The notes below the pieces were generated by a model. It searched no databases. It saw only the letters and a program-made list of their open reading frames with translations, and was not told the origin of the DNA. DNA of 64,000 bases from Brumimicrobium aurantiacum. Its GTDB lineage: Bacteria > Bacteroidota > Bacteroidia > Flavobacteriales_D > Crocinitomicaceae. The stretch covers positions 248,001-312,000 of the forward strand of contig NZ_QURB01000001.1 of assembly GCF_003402975.1 (NCBI RefSeq), read 5' to 3'. This document shows positions 48,300 to 56,801 of this stretch, piece by piece. The translations under genes and the position numbers were made by a program. Each line of letters starts with the position of its first letter. Within the stretch, counting starts at the first letter, position 1.

Positions 48300-48307
48300 T
48301 ATATTTG
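48300..48307 (+). promoter_or_regulatory. Promoter -7 box of the HU-CCDC81/SPOR gene, very close to ATG
   Basis: TATATTTG is a perfect TAnnTTTG match with only 5 bases before the ATG at 48313, suggesting a leaderless mRNA. A small inverted repeat CCGTCT/AGACGG (48242-48270) lies just upstream and could be an operator. Confidence 0.5.
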
Positions 48308-48312
48308 TTACT

Positions 48313-49461
48313 ATGACACATTTGGACGCCATTCTCGGAACATTACTTTTACGCAATAATTGCGTTGTAATCCCTTCATTTGGAGGTTTTGTAGCCAATA
48401 ATGTATCTGCAAAAGTAGATGTAAAAAATGGGTTAATTACTCCACCAAGTAAAGCTTTAAGTTTCAATAAAAACTTGAGTAATAATGACGGATTAATTAT
48501 AAGTCAACTTGCAAGTGACCGCCAAATATCTTTTGATGATGCACAAAGCATTATTTCAAAAGAAGTTCAACAAATCAAAGCACAGTTAAACGAAGGAAAA
48601 AGAGTTCATTTCCACAATGTTGGTTTTTTATACACCAATACTGCTGGAAAAATAGCATTTGAACAAGATCGTTTTTTCAATCTTTTACTTTCTTCATATG
48701 GAATGAGCAGTGTTCAATTCATTAGCGAAGAAGAAAAGATAGAAACAGTTCAAACCGTTGAAACGATAACTCCATCATTTACTGCAGAAGCAGCGATTGA
48801 AGAGGAGCATATTCAGGAACAAAACACTGATGATGCAAAAGAAATTGAGCACCCAGCTGTTGGTACAAAATCTTCGAGCAATATTCTTCGAAAACTTGTC
48901 AAATACGCAGCTGTTGCGGCCTTGGTTCCTGTTGCGTTTTATAGCTTCTGGATTCCAATGAAAACAGATGTTCTACAATCAGGAGTTGTTTACACAGAAG
49001 ATTTCAATCCATTCAATGGGAAGTCAGACACTAAATACCAACCAGATGTACAAGCAGAATCCTTAACGATAGACGAAGTTAAACCATCAACGGAACTTAC
49101 TTCAATTACTGAGAATCTTAATTCCTCGACACCTATCTTTACCTATCCATTGGATGAGGATTTGTTTATCCCTGTTTGGAGAAAGGTTGAAACAACAACC
49201 AAAGCTGAAGTTAAAGAAGAAATCATCAATGCAATTCCATCCAATAGTTATCATGCTATTGTAGGATGTTTTAGTGACCCTTCAAATGCTAGTGATTTAA
49301 TTACAAAATTAAAATCAAAAGGATTTAACGCCTACAAAGTTGATGTTAAAGGTGGTTTACACCGTGTTTCTGCTGGAAACGTTACGAAGAGATCTGAGAT
49401 TTCTTCATTGAAACAACAACTTATACCAACAGAATTACCTGTTTGGATTCTTAAAAAATAA
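48313..49461 (+). CDS. HU-CCDC81 and SPOR domain protein
   Basis: The 382-residue membrane protein has three parts. Residues 1-130 form an HU-like CCDC81-type domain (LGTLLLRNNCVVIPSFGGFV, then SNNDGLIISQLA and INKEVQQIK-like helices). A transmembrane helix follows at about 200-220 (KLVKYAAVAALVPVAFYSFW). The C-terminal SPOR domain is at about 312-382 (YHAIVGCFSDPSNASDLITK, YKVDVKGGLHRVSAG). SPOR domains bind peptidoglycan strands at the septum, so it may link the cytoplasmic HU-like domain to the cell wall during division. This architecture is characteristic of Bacteroidota. Confidence 0.93.
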   Translation: MTHLDAILGTLLLRNNCVVIPSFGGFVANNVSAKVDVKNGLITPPSKALSFNKNLSNNDGLIISQLASDRQISFDDAQSIISKEVQQIKAQLNEGKRVHFHNVGFLYTNTAGKIAFEQDRFFNLLLSSYGMSSVQFISEEEKIETVQTVETITPSFTAEAAIEEEHIQEQNTDDAKEIEHPAVGTKSSSNILRKLVKYAAVAALVPVAFYSFWIPMKTDVLQSGVVYTEDFNPFNGKSDTKYQPDVQAESLTIDEVKPSTELTSITENLNSSTPIFTYPLDEDLFIPVWRKVETTTKAEVKEEIINAIPSNSYHAIVGCFSDPSNASDLITKLKSKGFNAYKVDVKGGLHRVSAGNVTKRSEISSLKQQLIPTELPVWILKK

Positions 49462-49484
49462 TATATTTTAAATTTATTAATGTT

Positions 49485-50684
49485 ATGAAAAAAATTATTC
49501 TTTCTCTTGCGGTATTTTCTGCGGGATTAATTGCCTATGCGCAAAACACAAATACTGAAGGATCAAGTTACTCTTTTACTGAAGTAGCTCACCATGATGC
49601 AACACCAGTATTATCTCAAGGATACACAGGAACGTGTTGGAGTTTTTCTGCTTTGTCATTTTTTGAATCAGAAATGATCAGAAAAGGAGTTGAGAATCCA
49701 CCAATTTTATCTCAGATGTATATCGCTAGAAAGGCATACGAAGGAAAAGCAGAGAACTATATCAGAATGGATGGTAAAAGCAACTTCTCTCAAGGTGGAG
49801 CTTTCCATGATATTCCTTACGTTTTTGAAAGATATGGAATTGTTCCAATCGAAGCGTATGAAGGTTTGAACTACGGAACAGACAAACACAACCATAAAGA
49901 AGTGTACAGTGTATTGAATGGATACATGGGTGGTGTTCTGAATTATGTTGACAACAAAGGGGATGCTGCATTATCTAAAAACTGGAAAGCTGGATTGAGT
50001 GGTATTTTAGACGCATATCTTGGTGAAGACCCTACAACATTTACTTATGAAGGGAAGGAATATACACCAAAATCTTTTGCAGAGTCTACAAAGTTGAACA
50101 TGGATGACTACGTTTCTTTGACTTCATTTACACATTTCCCAATGCATGAAGAAGTACAATTGTTAATTCCTGACAACTGGTCAAACGGAACAAGTTACAA
50201 TGTTTCAATGGATGAATTATTGGAAGCTACAGTAAGCGCTTTAGAAAACGGATATACTGTTGCCTGGGGAGCTGATGTTTCTGAAAAAGGATTTAACTTT
50301 GGAAAAGGTTTAGCGATTGTTCCTGAAGACGAAAGTACAATTAAGGTACGTGGAAGAGACAATTCAAACTTCTCTGATGCTGGTGCTTCAAAAGAGTCAA
50401 ATGCATTTTTAACGCCAGTTAAAGAAATCACTGTTACACCTGAAATGCGTCAAGAAGGTTATGATAACAAAACAACAACTGACGATCATGGAATGCACAT
50501 TACAGGGCTTTATGAAGAAGCAAACGGAACAAGATATTTCTTAGTAAAGAATTCTTGGGGAACAGGAAATTACCCAGAAGGATATCTTTATGTTTCTGAA
50601 AACTACTTCAAATTGAAAACCATCAATGTTTATTTACACAAGGATGGTATTCCAAAAGGAATCTCGAAAAAAATCATGAAATAA
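49485..50684 (+). CDS. C1-family cysteine peptidase (aminopeptidase C/bleomycin hydrolase type)
   Basis: The 399 residues have a signal peptide (MKKIILSLAVFSAGLIAYAQ), so this form is exported. The papain-type triad is complete: Gln45 and Cys51 in LSQGYTGTCWSF, His in DDHGMHITGLYEE near 339, and Asn in LVKNSWGTG near 357. Such enzymes trim N-terminal residues from peptides. Export fits a role in extracellular or periplasmic peptide use. It has its own strong terminator and follows the SPOR gene by 23 bases. Confidence 0.92.
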   Translation: MKKIILSLAVFSAGLIAYAQNTNTEGSSYSFTEVAHHDATPVLSQGYTGTCWSFSALSFFESEMIRKGVENPPILSQMYIARKAYEGKAENYIRMDGKSNFSQGGAFHDIPYVFERYGIVPIEAYEGLNYGTDKHNHKEVYSVLNGYMGGVLNYVDNKGDAALSKNWKAGLSGILDAYLGEDPTTFTYEGKEYTPKSFAESTKLNMDDYVSLTSFTHFPMHEEVQLLIPDNWSNGTSYNVSMDELLEATVSALENGYTVAWGADVSEKGFNFGKGLAIVPEDESTIKVRGRDNSNFSDAGASKESNAFLTPVKEITVTPEMRQEGYDNKTTTDDHGMHITGLYEEANGTRYFLVKNSWGTGNYPEGYLYVSENYFKLKTINVYLHKDGIPKGISKKIMK

Positions 50685-50692
50685 ATTAATTT

Positions 50693-50718
50693 AAGGGGAA
50701 GCAATTCCCCTTTTTTTT
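50693..50718 (+). terminator. Terminator of the C1 peptidase gene
   Basis: AAGGGGAA pairs perfectly with TTCCCCTT across the 4-base loop GCAA, followed by T residues, 8 bases after the stop codon. Confidence 0.9.
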
Positions 50719-50749
50719 GCCTTATATCAATTGACTCATTTTACAACTC

Positions 50750-51838
50750 ATGACAATTAAAAATTTACTTTACTTCGCCATCGCTTCATCAATTCTTGTA
50801 GCCTGTGGAAATGGTGAAAAGCGACAAGATTCAAAGCAAAACACAACAGTTAAAGAAGACAGTGTTTATCCTCATGAATTATTGAAAACGTATGAAGATC
50901 ATCCTTTTTTCTTCTACAATGTTGAGAATCTTTTTGACACTATTGACGATCCAGAAACTATTGACGAAGCATTTTTGCCGGAAAGCGAAAAAGAATGGAC
51001 AGGAGAAAGGTTTGAAGACAAACTAGAAAAGTTGGCAGAAGTGTTAACACATCCTTCTGAGAACAACCCATTATTTATTGGATTGGCTGAAATCGAAAAT
51101 CGTTTTGTGGTTTTAGATTTAGTAAAAAAAGGAAGATTAGCACAGAGTAATTACAGAGTTGTTCATTCTGATGCACCTGATGTACGAGGAATTGACGTTG
51201 CGTTTGTTTATGACAATGAACGTTTCAAAATTCAATACAACGAAGCCATTGACTTGTCAATACCAAACGAACCAGATTATAAAACACGTGACATTCTTTA
51301 TGTTAAAGGTTTGCTGAAAGATAGTGTTGACCTTCATGTTTTTGTAAACCACTGGTCTTCGCGAAGAGGTGGTGCAGAGGAAAGTGAATATAAGAGAATT
51401 AATGCAGCAAAAGCATTGGTTTATAAAACTGATTCTATCAGAAATACAGATGCGGAGGCTAGAATCATTATTATGGGAGACTTCAACGATTACCCAACAA
51501 ATAAATCAATTCGTGAGGTTTTAGGCGCAGATATTGCCTCAAACGCATCTAATTTTGTGAATTTAACATTGCCAATGCACGAAGAAGGAATAGGAAGTTA
51601 CAATTATCGTGGCGACTGGGGAATGTTGGATCAATTTATTGTTTCTCCAAGCTTAGTTGCTCCAGAGAAAGGTTTACATATTCAAGAAAGTAAAGCGTAT
51701 TTAGTTGACGATGATAAATTCATGTATTTCAACAAAAAAGGAGAGAAATCACCAAGTAGAACATATGGAGGTCCTAATTATTATGGAGGTTATTCAGATC
51801 ATTTAGCGATTTACGGGTATCTAAAAATGAATCAATAA
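50750..51838 (+). CDS. Secreted endonuclease/exonuclease/phosphatase-family lipoprotein
   Basis: The 362 residues have a lipoprotein signal, MTIKNLLYFAIASSILVAC, Cys at 19. The EEP fold follows from residue 40: FYNVENLFDTIDD, IGLAEIENR with the catalytic Glu, FVNHWSSRRGG, the metal-binding IMGDFNDYP, and the final YSDHLAIYGY with Asp-His. Members hydrolyse DNA, lipids or phosphate esters; an outer-membrane or periplasmic form could scavenge phosphate from extracellular DNA. The gene lies between the C1 peptidase and the hydrolase-ankyrin fusion. Confidence 0.9.
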   Translation: MTIKNLLYFAIASSILVACGNGEKRQDSKQNTTVKEDSVYPHELLKTYEDHPFFFYNVENLFDTIDDPETIDEAFLPESEKEWTGERFEDKLEKLAEVLTHPSENNPLFIGLAEIENRFVVLDLVKKGRLAQSNYRVVHSDAPDVRGIDVAFVYDNERFKIQYNEAIDLSIPNEPDYKTRDILYVKGLLKDSVDLHVFVNHWSSRRGGAEESEYKRINAAKALVYKTDSIRNTDAEARIIIMGDFNDYPTNKSIREVLGADIASNASNFVNLTLPMHEEGIGSYNYRGDWGMLDQFIVSPSLVAPEKGLHIQESKAYLVDDDKFMYFNKKGEKSPSRTYGGPNYYGGYSDHLAIYGYLKMNQ

Positions 51839-51870
51839 AGTTTTTTACAAGAAACAACACAACTAAAGTC

Positions 51871-53556
51871 GTGAAAAAAAAGCTAGTCAAATTAGCATCT
51901 GTTCTCTTTCCTACTACAATCACAAAGTTTGCTTTTGATCAATTGATGAATCCTCAAGTGCGAAAATTACGTCAAAATGAATTGGAAGTTTTGGACAAAG
52001 CAGAAAAAGAAACATTCAAGTTTAATGACTTTGATATTCAACTTTACACTTGGAAAGGAGGAGGTAAAACAGTCTTTTTAATTCATGGATGGGAAGGTCA
52101 AGCAGGAAATTTTTCAGATTTTATAGCTCCACTTTTAAAAGACGGTTACACAATCTACGCTTTTGACGGACCATCTCACGGCTTTAGTAGCAAAGGAGAA
52201 ACTAGCTTGCTTGAATTTGCGAATCTTGTTGGTGTTTTAATTGATAAATACAAGGTCAACAATTTAATCAGCCACTCTTTTGGTGGAGTTGCGACAACTT
52301 ATGCCTTACACAACAATCCTGATTTAGAAATTGACAAATATGCTTTAATCACTACTCCAGACAAATTTGAAGAACGAATCGACGATGTTGCTGAAATGGT
52401 AGGCATCAACGAAAAGGTAAAAAGTAAGTTAATCACTAAATTAGAGAAAGAGACGAACATGGATGTCCTATCACTTAATGTTAGTGATTTTGTTAAAAAT
52501 GTAAACGTAAAAAATGCAATTATTTTCCATGACAAAAATGATAAGGTGATTCCTATTGAACGCTCACGCAACGTTCAAAAAAACTGGAATGTTTGCGATT
52601 TTAAAGAAGTTGAAGGAACAGGACATTTTCGTATATTGAGAACGAAAGAGGTGATTGAGGGAGTTGTTGAGTATTTGGCAAAGAAAAATAAACCTTCAAG
52701 ACCTAAGAAACTTACAAAGAAACTAGAAAGAGAATTCTTCAAACTCATCATCGATGAAGAATTTGACTATTCAACTAAAATCCAGGAGTATTTAATTCAA
52801 TTTCCAGCTTTGGCTAATTCTGTTGTTACGGGAATGTCAAAAGGAATTGATGGATTTTCATCTTTGATGCTCGCAGTAAGATTTTACAATTTTAATGCAG
52901 CAAAAATTCTGGTTCAGAATGGAGCAAATGTGAATTTTATAGATTCATCTGATGTTAGAGAAAGGCATTATCCAATTTTCATTGATTATATTGAAATGAT
53001 GAGGAATCTAATTGAAGGCAAGCAACCAAAATTGATAGAAAGCGGATTTGAATTATGGGATTTGTTTGACGAAAATGGCTTAGATTACTCCATAAAATCA
53101 ATAAGTAATGACGGATGCAATACGCCTGACAGCTATATTGAAGCTTTTATTCGATTAATAGGTGTGAAATACAAAAACAAGCATTTAGTTCACAATGAAT
53201 ATAAATATGACCCTCCAAATCCTTCAATAAATATATATCGATTTAGCAATGAAAGTCAGGATAAGTCTAAAGAAAGTTTCTATAAAAGAATGGCAATACG
53301 CTTATTAGAAAAAATAAGTGTTCAACAATTGAAAGAGGTGGATGCGAGCAATTATCGATCATTTTCAAGCGCTATTTTACCTTTTTACATAGAAAACGGA
53401 TATGTTGATAACTATGTATTATCATTAGTAAATCACCTCATCAAAAAGAAACATGGTTTTGAATTGAAGAACATAAAAAGTTTAGAATCATTCAAAATGA
53501 GATCAGTAGAAATTGGAATAGAAAGATTTTCAACCATTGAATATCAATATGATTAA
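51871..53556 (+). CDS. Alpha/beta hydrolase fused to an ankyrin-like C-terminal region
   Basis: The 561-residue protein starts with GTG at 51871. Residues 60-265 form an alpha/beta hydrolase: FLIHGWEGQAGNF oxyanion loop, nucleophile Ser136 in SHSFGG, probable acid Asp221 or Asp224 in FHDKNDKVIP, and His252 in GTGHFRIL. After a basic linker (SRPKKLTKKLEREF), residues 280-561 form a helical region with at least one clear ankyrin repeat (GFSSLMLAVRFYNFNAAK, ILVQNGANVNFIDSS). Ankyrins bind proteins. This combination is unusual; the usual hydrolase ends near residue 270. No frameshift is visible at the junction. Confidence 0.83.
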   Translation: MKKKLVKLASVLFPTTITKFAFDQLMNPQVRKLRQNELEVLDKAEKETFKFNDFDIQLYTWKGGGKTVFLIHGWEGQAGNFSDFIAPLLKDGYTIYAFDGPSHGFSSKGETSLLEFANLVGVLIDKYKVNNLISHSFGGVATTYALHNNPDLEIDKYALITTPDKFEERIDDVAEMVGINEKVKSKLITKLEKETNMDVLSLNVSDFVKNVNVKNAIIFHDKNDKVIPIERSRNVQKNWNVCDFKEVEGTGHFRILRTKEVIEGVVEYLAKKNKPSRPKKLTKKLEREFFKLIIDEEFDYSTKIQEYLIQFPALANSVVTGMSKGIDGFSSLMLAVRFYNFNAAKILVQNGANVNFIDSSDVRERHYPIFIDYIEMMRNLIEGKQPKLIESGFELWDLFDENGLDYSIKSISNDGCNTPDSYIEAFIRLIGVKYKNKHLVHNEYKYDPPNPSINIYRFSNESQDKSKESFYKRMAIRLLEKISVQQLKEVDASNYRSFSSAILPFYIENGYVDNYVLSLVNHLIKKKHGFELKNIKSLESFKMRSVEIGIERFSTIEYQYD

Positions 53557-53638
53557 AGTGAAATCTTTAGAGATAGGTGTATTTGGGAGATAAATAGTAT
53601 TCCTTGAATTCCCTTTAAAATAATTCGATCTGATTTAC

Positions 53639-53646
53639 TAATTTTG
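53639..53646 (+). promoter_or_regulatory. Promoter -7 box overlapping the alkB start
   Basis: TAATTTTG fits TAnnTTTG and ends 3 bases before the ATG at 53650. The expected start site would fall at or just after the ATG, which either implies a leaderless mRNA or means this box is not used. Confidence 0.4.
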
Positions 53647-53649
53647 AAT

Positions 53650-54249
53650 ATGGACTTATTCAATACCAAACTCAACATCCTTCCATTTGACGGTGAAGTA
53701 GATTACTATGGACCTGTGCTCTCACAATCTCAAGCGCAAGAGTATTTTGAAAAGTTAATGTCGAAAATTGAATGGAAAAACGATAAAGCCATTATCTACG
53801 GAAAACTAATCGTTACGAAAAGAAAGGTAGCTTGGTACGGAGACGAACCCTTCGAATACACCTATTCAAAAACAACAAAATCAGCATTGCCTTGGACCAA
53901 AGAACTTTTAGAATTAAAGGAAATTATCGAAGAAAAATCTGGTGAAACTTACAATTCTTGTTTGCTGAATCTCTACCACAGTGGAGAAGAAGGAATGGCG
54001 TGGCACAGCGATGCAGAAAAAGATTTAAAGAAAAACGGTGCAATAGCATCACTTAGTTTTGGAGCTGAACGAAAATTCCTATTCAAACATAAAGAAACTA
54101 AACAAAACGTTTCTGTAATTTTAGAAAAAGGCAGTTTGCTCGTAATGAAAGGTACAACACAAACGAATTGGCTACATCGATTACCGCCCACCAAAAAGGT
54201 AAAAACTCCAAGAATTAACCTAACTTTCAGGACGATAGTTGAGGAATAG
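53650..54249 (+). CDS. alkB: AlkB-family alpha-ketoglutarate-dependent dioxygenase
   Basis: The protein has 199 residues from the ATG at 53650 (a TTG two codons earlier lies inside the promoter box). AlkB repairs N-alkylated bases in DNA or RNA by iron-dependent oxidative demethylation. The iron ligands are His119 and Asp121 in WHSDAE and His176 in WLHRLPP; the 2-oxoglutarate ligands are Arg188 and Arg194 in PRINLTFR. LLNLYHSGEEGM and SLSFGAERKF are also typical. Length and motifs fit the bacterial ALKBH2/3-like branch. No ada gene is adjacent. Confidence 0.93.
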   Translation: MDLFNTKLNILPFDGEVDYYGPVLSQSQAQEYFEKLMSKIEWKNDKAIIYGKLIVTKRKVAWYGDEPFEYTYSKTTKSALPWTKELLELKEIIEEKSGETYNSCLLNLYHSGEEGMAWHSDAEKDLKKNGAIASLSFGAERKFLFKHKETKQNVSVILEKGSLLVMKGTTQTNWLHRLPPTKKVKTPRINLTFRTIVEE

Positions 54250-54292
54250 ATAAATAAGTAAAATTCCATCCCTATTTCTAAAGAACCGTTTA

Positions 54293-54305
54293 ATCCCAAC
54301 GGGAT
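54293..54305. repeat. Short palindrome ATCCC-AAC-GGGAT
   Basis: The 13-base hairpin lies between alkB and the UbiA-like gene and resembles the CG-rich intergenic palindromes elsewhere in the window. No T run follows, so it is not an obvious terminator for either convergent gene. Confidence 0.5.
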
Positions 54306-54383
54306 GTTATAATTTAATTTAGAACGATAGGCCTAAAGGAAAGTAAACAATATCCCGAAGTCTTAAAAGAACCATAGATCTAC

Positions 54384-55235
54384 TCACAACACATAAATCA
54401 ACAAAGCAAAAACGATAATCCATCCATCGATAATTCCCGAATAAAACATCTCATGTCGCTTCGTTGCGCTGAGGAGGACTAAGATTGCCAACCCCAAATA
54501 ACTTACTCCAAACCACAAAAGGTGATTGATAACAGGAAAGTAAAAATAAAGACAGATTGCACTTATACTTAAAAATAACAAGGCTATGATTTTAGCACCA
54601 AATGCTCCAAAAACTTGTGGAATCGTTGATTTCTGTTTTTTGTCATACACCAAATCTCGAATATCAAAAGGAACTGTTGCCGCAAGAATAAAAAAGAAAA
54701 TGGCCAAACCCAATCCTTTTGGAAAGTCTGTTGAACTAGCAATTCTCATATAAGGCCAATAAACGCAAACAAGTGCCCATTGCGCAGCAATCAAATAGAT
54801 TTTTGCATGTGGAATGTCGCGTAATGCCATCGATTTTGGATGAATTTTCATGGCATAAAGCACACCGATTATGGCACTAAAAGCCAAGAACCAAAAATCG
54901 ATATTCCAACCCAAAACTAAAAAGTAAATGAGTACCGCACCAACAATTCCAACACCAGCAAGGATTTTTATAAAAAGGGTGTGATTTTCTATCCAATGGT
55001 GACGAGCCGAAGACTTCACTTTGATTTCTCCTAATCGCAAAATACGCTGAATGTTATAAATGAAAAGTGTGGCAAAGAAAACCGTAAATCCAATTCCAAC
55101 ATCATGCGGATTACCAAGCTGCACAGCGCAAGCATAAGCCAAAGACCCAGCAGAAGTACTTACTAGCAGGTTACTGTATATTAGATATTGAAGAAATCGC
55201 ATCATTAATCGCAAAATTACGTAAACCGAGTTCAA
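54384..55235 (-). CDS. UbiA-like polytopic membrane protein with incomplete active site
   Basis: The 283 residues have eight or nine predicted helices, the arrangement of the UbiA prenyltransferase family; starts at M11 or M12 are also possible. The second family motif is visible as FDIRDLVYDKKQKST (Asp-rich, near 195). The usual first motif NxxxDxxxD is not: the equivalent helix end reads FIYNIQRILRL with no Asp. UbiA enzymes attach prenyl chains to aromatic rings; loss of one Asp motif suggests a different substrate or a non-enzymatic role. It is isolated, with alkB convergent and a lipoprotein gene divergent. Confidence 0.75.
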   Translation of the reverse strand: MNSVYVILRLMMRFLQYLIYSNLLVSTSAGSLAYACAVQLGNPHDVGIGFTVFFATLFIYNIQRILRLGEIKVKSSARHHWIENHTLFIKILAGVGIVGAVLIYFLVLGWNIDFWFLAFSAIIGVLYAMKIHPKSMALRDIPHAKIYLIAAQWALVCVYWPYMRIASSTDFPKGLGLAIFFFILAATVPFDIRDLVYDKKQKSTIPQVFGAFGAKIIALLFLSISAICLYFYFPVINHLLWFGVSYLGLAILVLLSATKRHEMFYSGIIDGWIIVFALLIYVL

Positions 55236-55357
55236 CGAAGTTAGTATATTGAAAATAACATTTCAAAATCAACCGGTTTTTCTTTTTATATTTATGCTAA
55301 CGTATGATTTTTCTTTTAGCACATTATGGCAAATAGTAGAATTATAATACTGATGTT

Positions 55358-55861
55358 ATGAGAAGGTTGATTTTTTATATAGTACTTTCCTTGTGTTTAT
55401 TTGGCCATACCCATTGTGCTTTAAATTCAAAATCTATGATTACGCAAAAGATACAGCATAGCAAGTTTAAAATTAACATCAATTATCCAGAGCATGATAT
55501 TTATAGAAATAAGGTCGAAATTGTGATAGAAAATACATCGGACGAAGTTTGGGAAATAAGCTCTCCTCGATGCTATATTAATACCATTCCTTTTTTGAAT
55601 GATATCAATGGCAAACACATTTCTCCAGTCAAGATAAAATTGGATTCAGATTGTTTAGATGATTTTACATTGATTAACAATGGGGAAATTAAAAAGGTCA
55701 TTTATAACTATTCAATTGCTGATTTATACCCAAACTTAGACTCTGGGAAATATAATATTCATTTTTCCTATCAAGGAGAAATAAAAAACCAAAATGGTGT
55801 AGTCTTTAAACTTGATGAAAGTTTAAATAGCTCAAAAGAACAAATAGAAATTGTAAAATAG
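55358..55861 (+). CDS. Secreted or lipoprotein-like protein, unknown function
   Basis: The 167 residues begin with a hydrophobic signal (MRRLIFYIVLSLCLFGHTHC; a lipobox would put Cys at 20). The mature part is predicted beta strand with a motif VEIVIENTSDEVWEISSPRC, the kind of N-terminal strand pattern found in immunoglobulin-like DUF families. No known domain was recognised. It opens a run of small, poorly conserved envelope genes that continues to 57723. AT-rich leader; no clear promoter box. Confidence 0.65.
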   Translation: MRRLIFYIVLSLCLFGHTHCALNSKSMITQKIQHSKFKININYPEHDIYRNKVEIVIENTSDEVWEISSPRCYINTIPFLNDINGKHISPVKIKLDSDCLDDFTLINNGEIKKVIYNYSIADLYPNLDSGKYNIHFSYQGEIKNQNGVVFKLDESLNSSKEQIEIVK

Positions 55862-55925
55862 AAACCTGTAAAGATCAAATATTATGATAAAAAAATATTT
55901 TCTATCCATCTTTAACTATCCAACG

Positions 55926-56450
55926 ATGAGAATAAACGCAATAATTTCAATCCTTTTAACTTCATTCTTATTTGGAAGTTGTATAGTTTATGAAAACACC
56001 TCCAGAGTTAAAGAATGTTATAAATCTCAAACAGACTGTAAAGAAATATGTTTTCAAATTAGAAAACCTGAGAGAGTGATTCCTTTACTAGTTATGTTGT
56101 ATAGTTTTCAATTGAGTAATGATCCATATATGATAGAAATGAAGACCTCATGTAATAATGATTCCATTAATTTGATAAGTTTCAATTATGAAGTTTATAA
56201 TATTTTAGGAGAACTAGTCATTAAAGATTCAATTTACAATGACTTTACGTCAAAAAAAATCTCACCATATTACACTTTGATTAAGTGCAAGGTTGAGCTA
56301 CCTGTGTTATCAAAAAAGTTTCATGAGGATAGTCTTTACTTAAATTTTGAAGGCAAATTTTTAGAAACTAATGGAGATACTTCTACTCTAAAAGTTCAAG
56401 AATTATATTTGGAGCCTACTAAAATTAATGATTTTTGGCGGGTGTTTTAA
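55926..56450 (+). CDS. Putative lipoprotein of unknown function
   Basis: From the ATG at 55926 the protein has 174 residues; an in-frame start at 55884 would precede the signal by 14 residues and is less likely. The signal MRINAIISILLTSFLFGSC gives a lipobox FGSC with Cys at 19. The mature part has several Cys (VKECYKSQTDCKEICFQ) and a beta-rich body. It belongs to the same small-gene run as its neighbours. No family was recognised. Confidence 0.65.
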   Translation: MRINAIISILLTSFLFGSCIVYENTSRVKECYKSQTDCKEICFQIRKPERVIPLLVMLYSFQLSNDPYMIEMKTSCNNDSINLISFNYEVYNILGELVIKDSIYNDFTSKKISPYYTLIKCKVELPVLSKKFHEDSLYLNFEGKFLETNGDTSTLKVQELYLEPTKINDFWRVF

Positions 56451-56510
56451 GAATAAAAATTAATTTTATCTTTAATGAAAGGCTTATTTAATTAATGTAA
56501 TTAAAACTTT

Positions 56511-56801
56511 ATGAAAGCAACACTATTATTAACATTACTCCTGATATCTATATCTTGCAAAAAAGATGAGCCTATCAAAAATTATCTTTCTGAACCACCC
56601 GTTTTAAAAGGTTTTAACATCAGGGACGGCAATGGGGTTTTAATGCAAAAAATAGGAATACCGAACGTTAAATATTCAGAAGATCCAGAGAGCGGAAAGC
56701 AAACTTTTGTTTTAAATTCTAATCTAAATTCAACTACTAATTTTTCTTCAGTTAGTTTAGTATTAACATTAGTTATATTTTTTAGATATGAAAAAAAGTA
56801 A
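56511..56801 (+). CDS. Small lipoprotein, possibly truncated
   Basis: The 96 residues begin MKATLLLTLLLISISCKKDEP, a lipoprotein signal with Cys at 16. Residues 30-75 (GFNIRDGNGVLMQKIGIPNVK) are compact and Gly-rich. The last 20 residues turn hydrophobic (SLVLTLVIFFRYEKK) and overlap the start of the next gene by 14 bases in another frame, which is unusual and suggests the original C-terminus was lost. VLNSNLNSTTNF faintly resembles the start of a T9SS sorting domain, but this is weak. It may be a decaying gene. Confidence 0.45.
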   Translation: MKATLLLTLLLISISCKKDEPIKNYLSEPPVLKGFNIRDGNGVLMQKIGIPNVKYSEDPESGKQTFVLNSNLNSTTNFSSVSLVLTLVIFFRYEKK

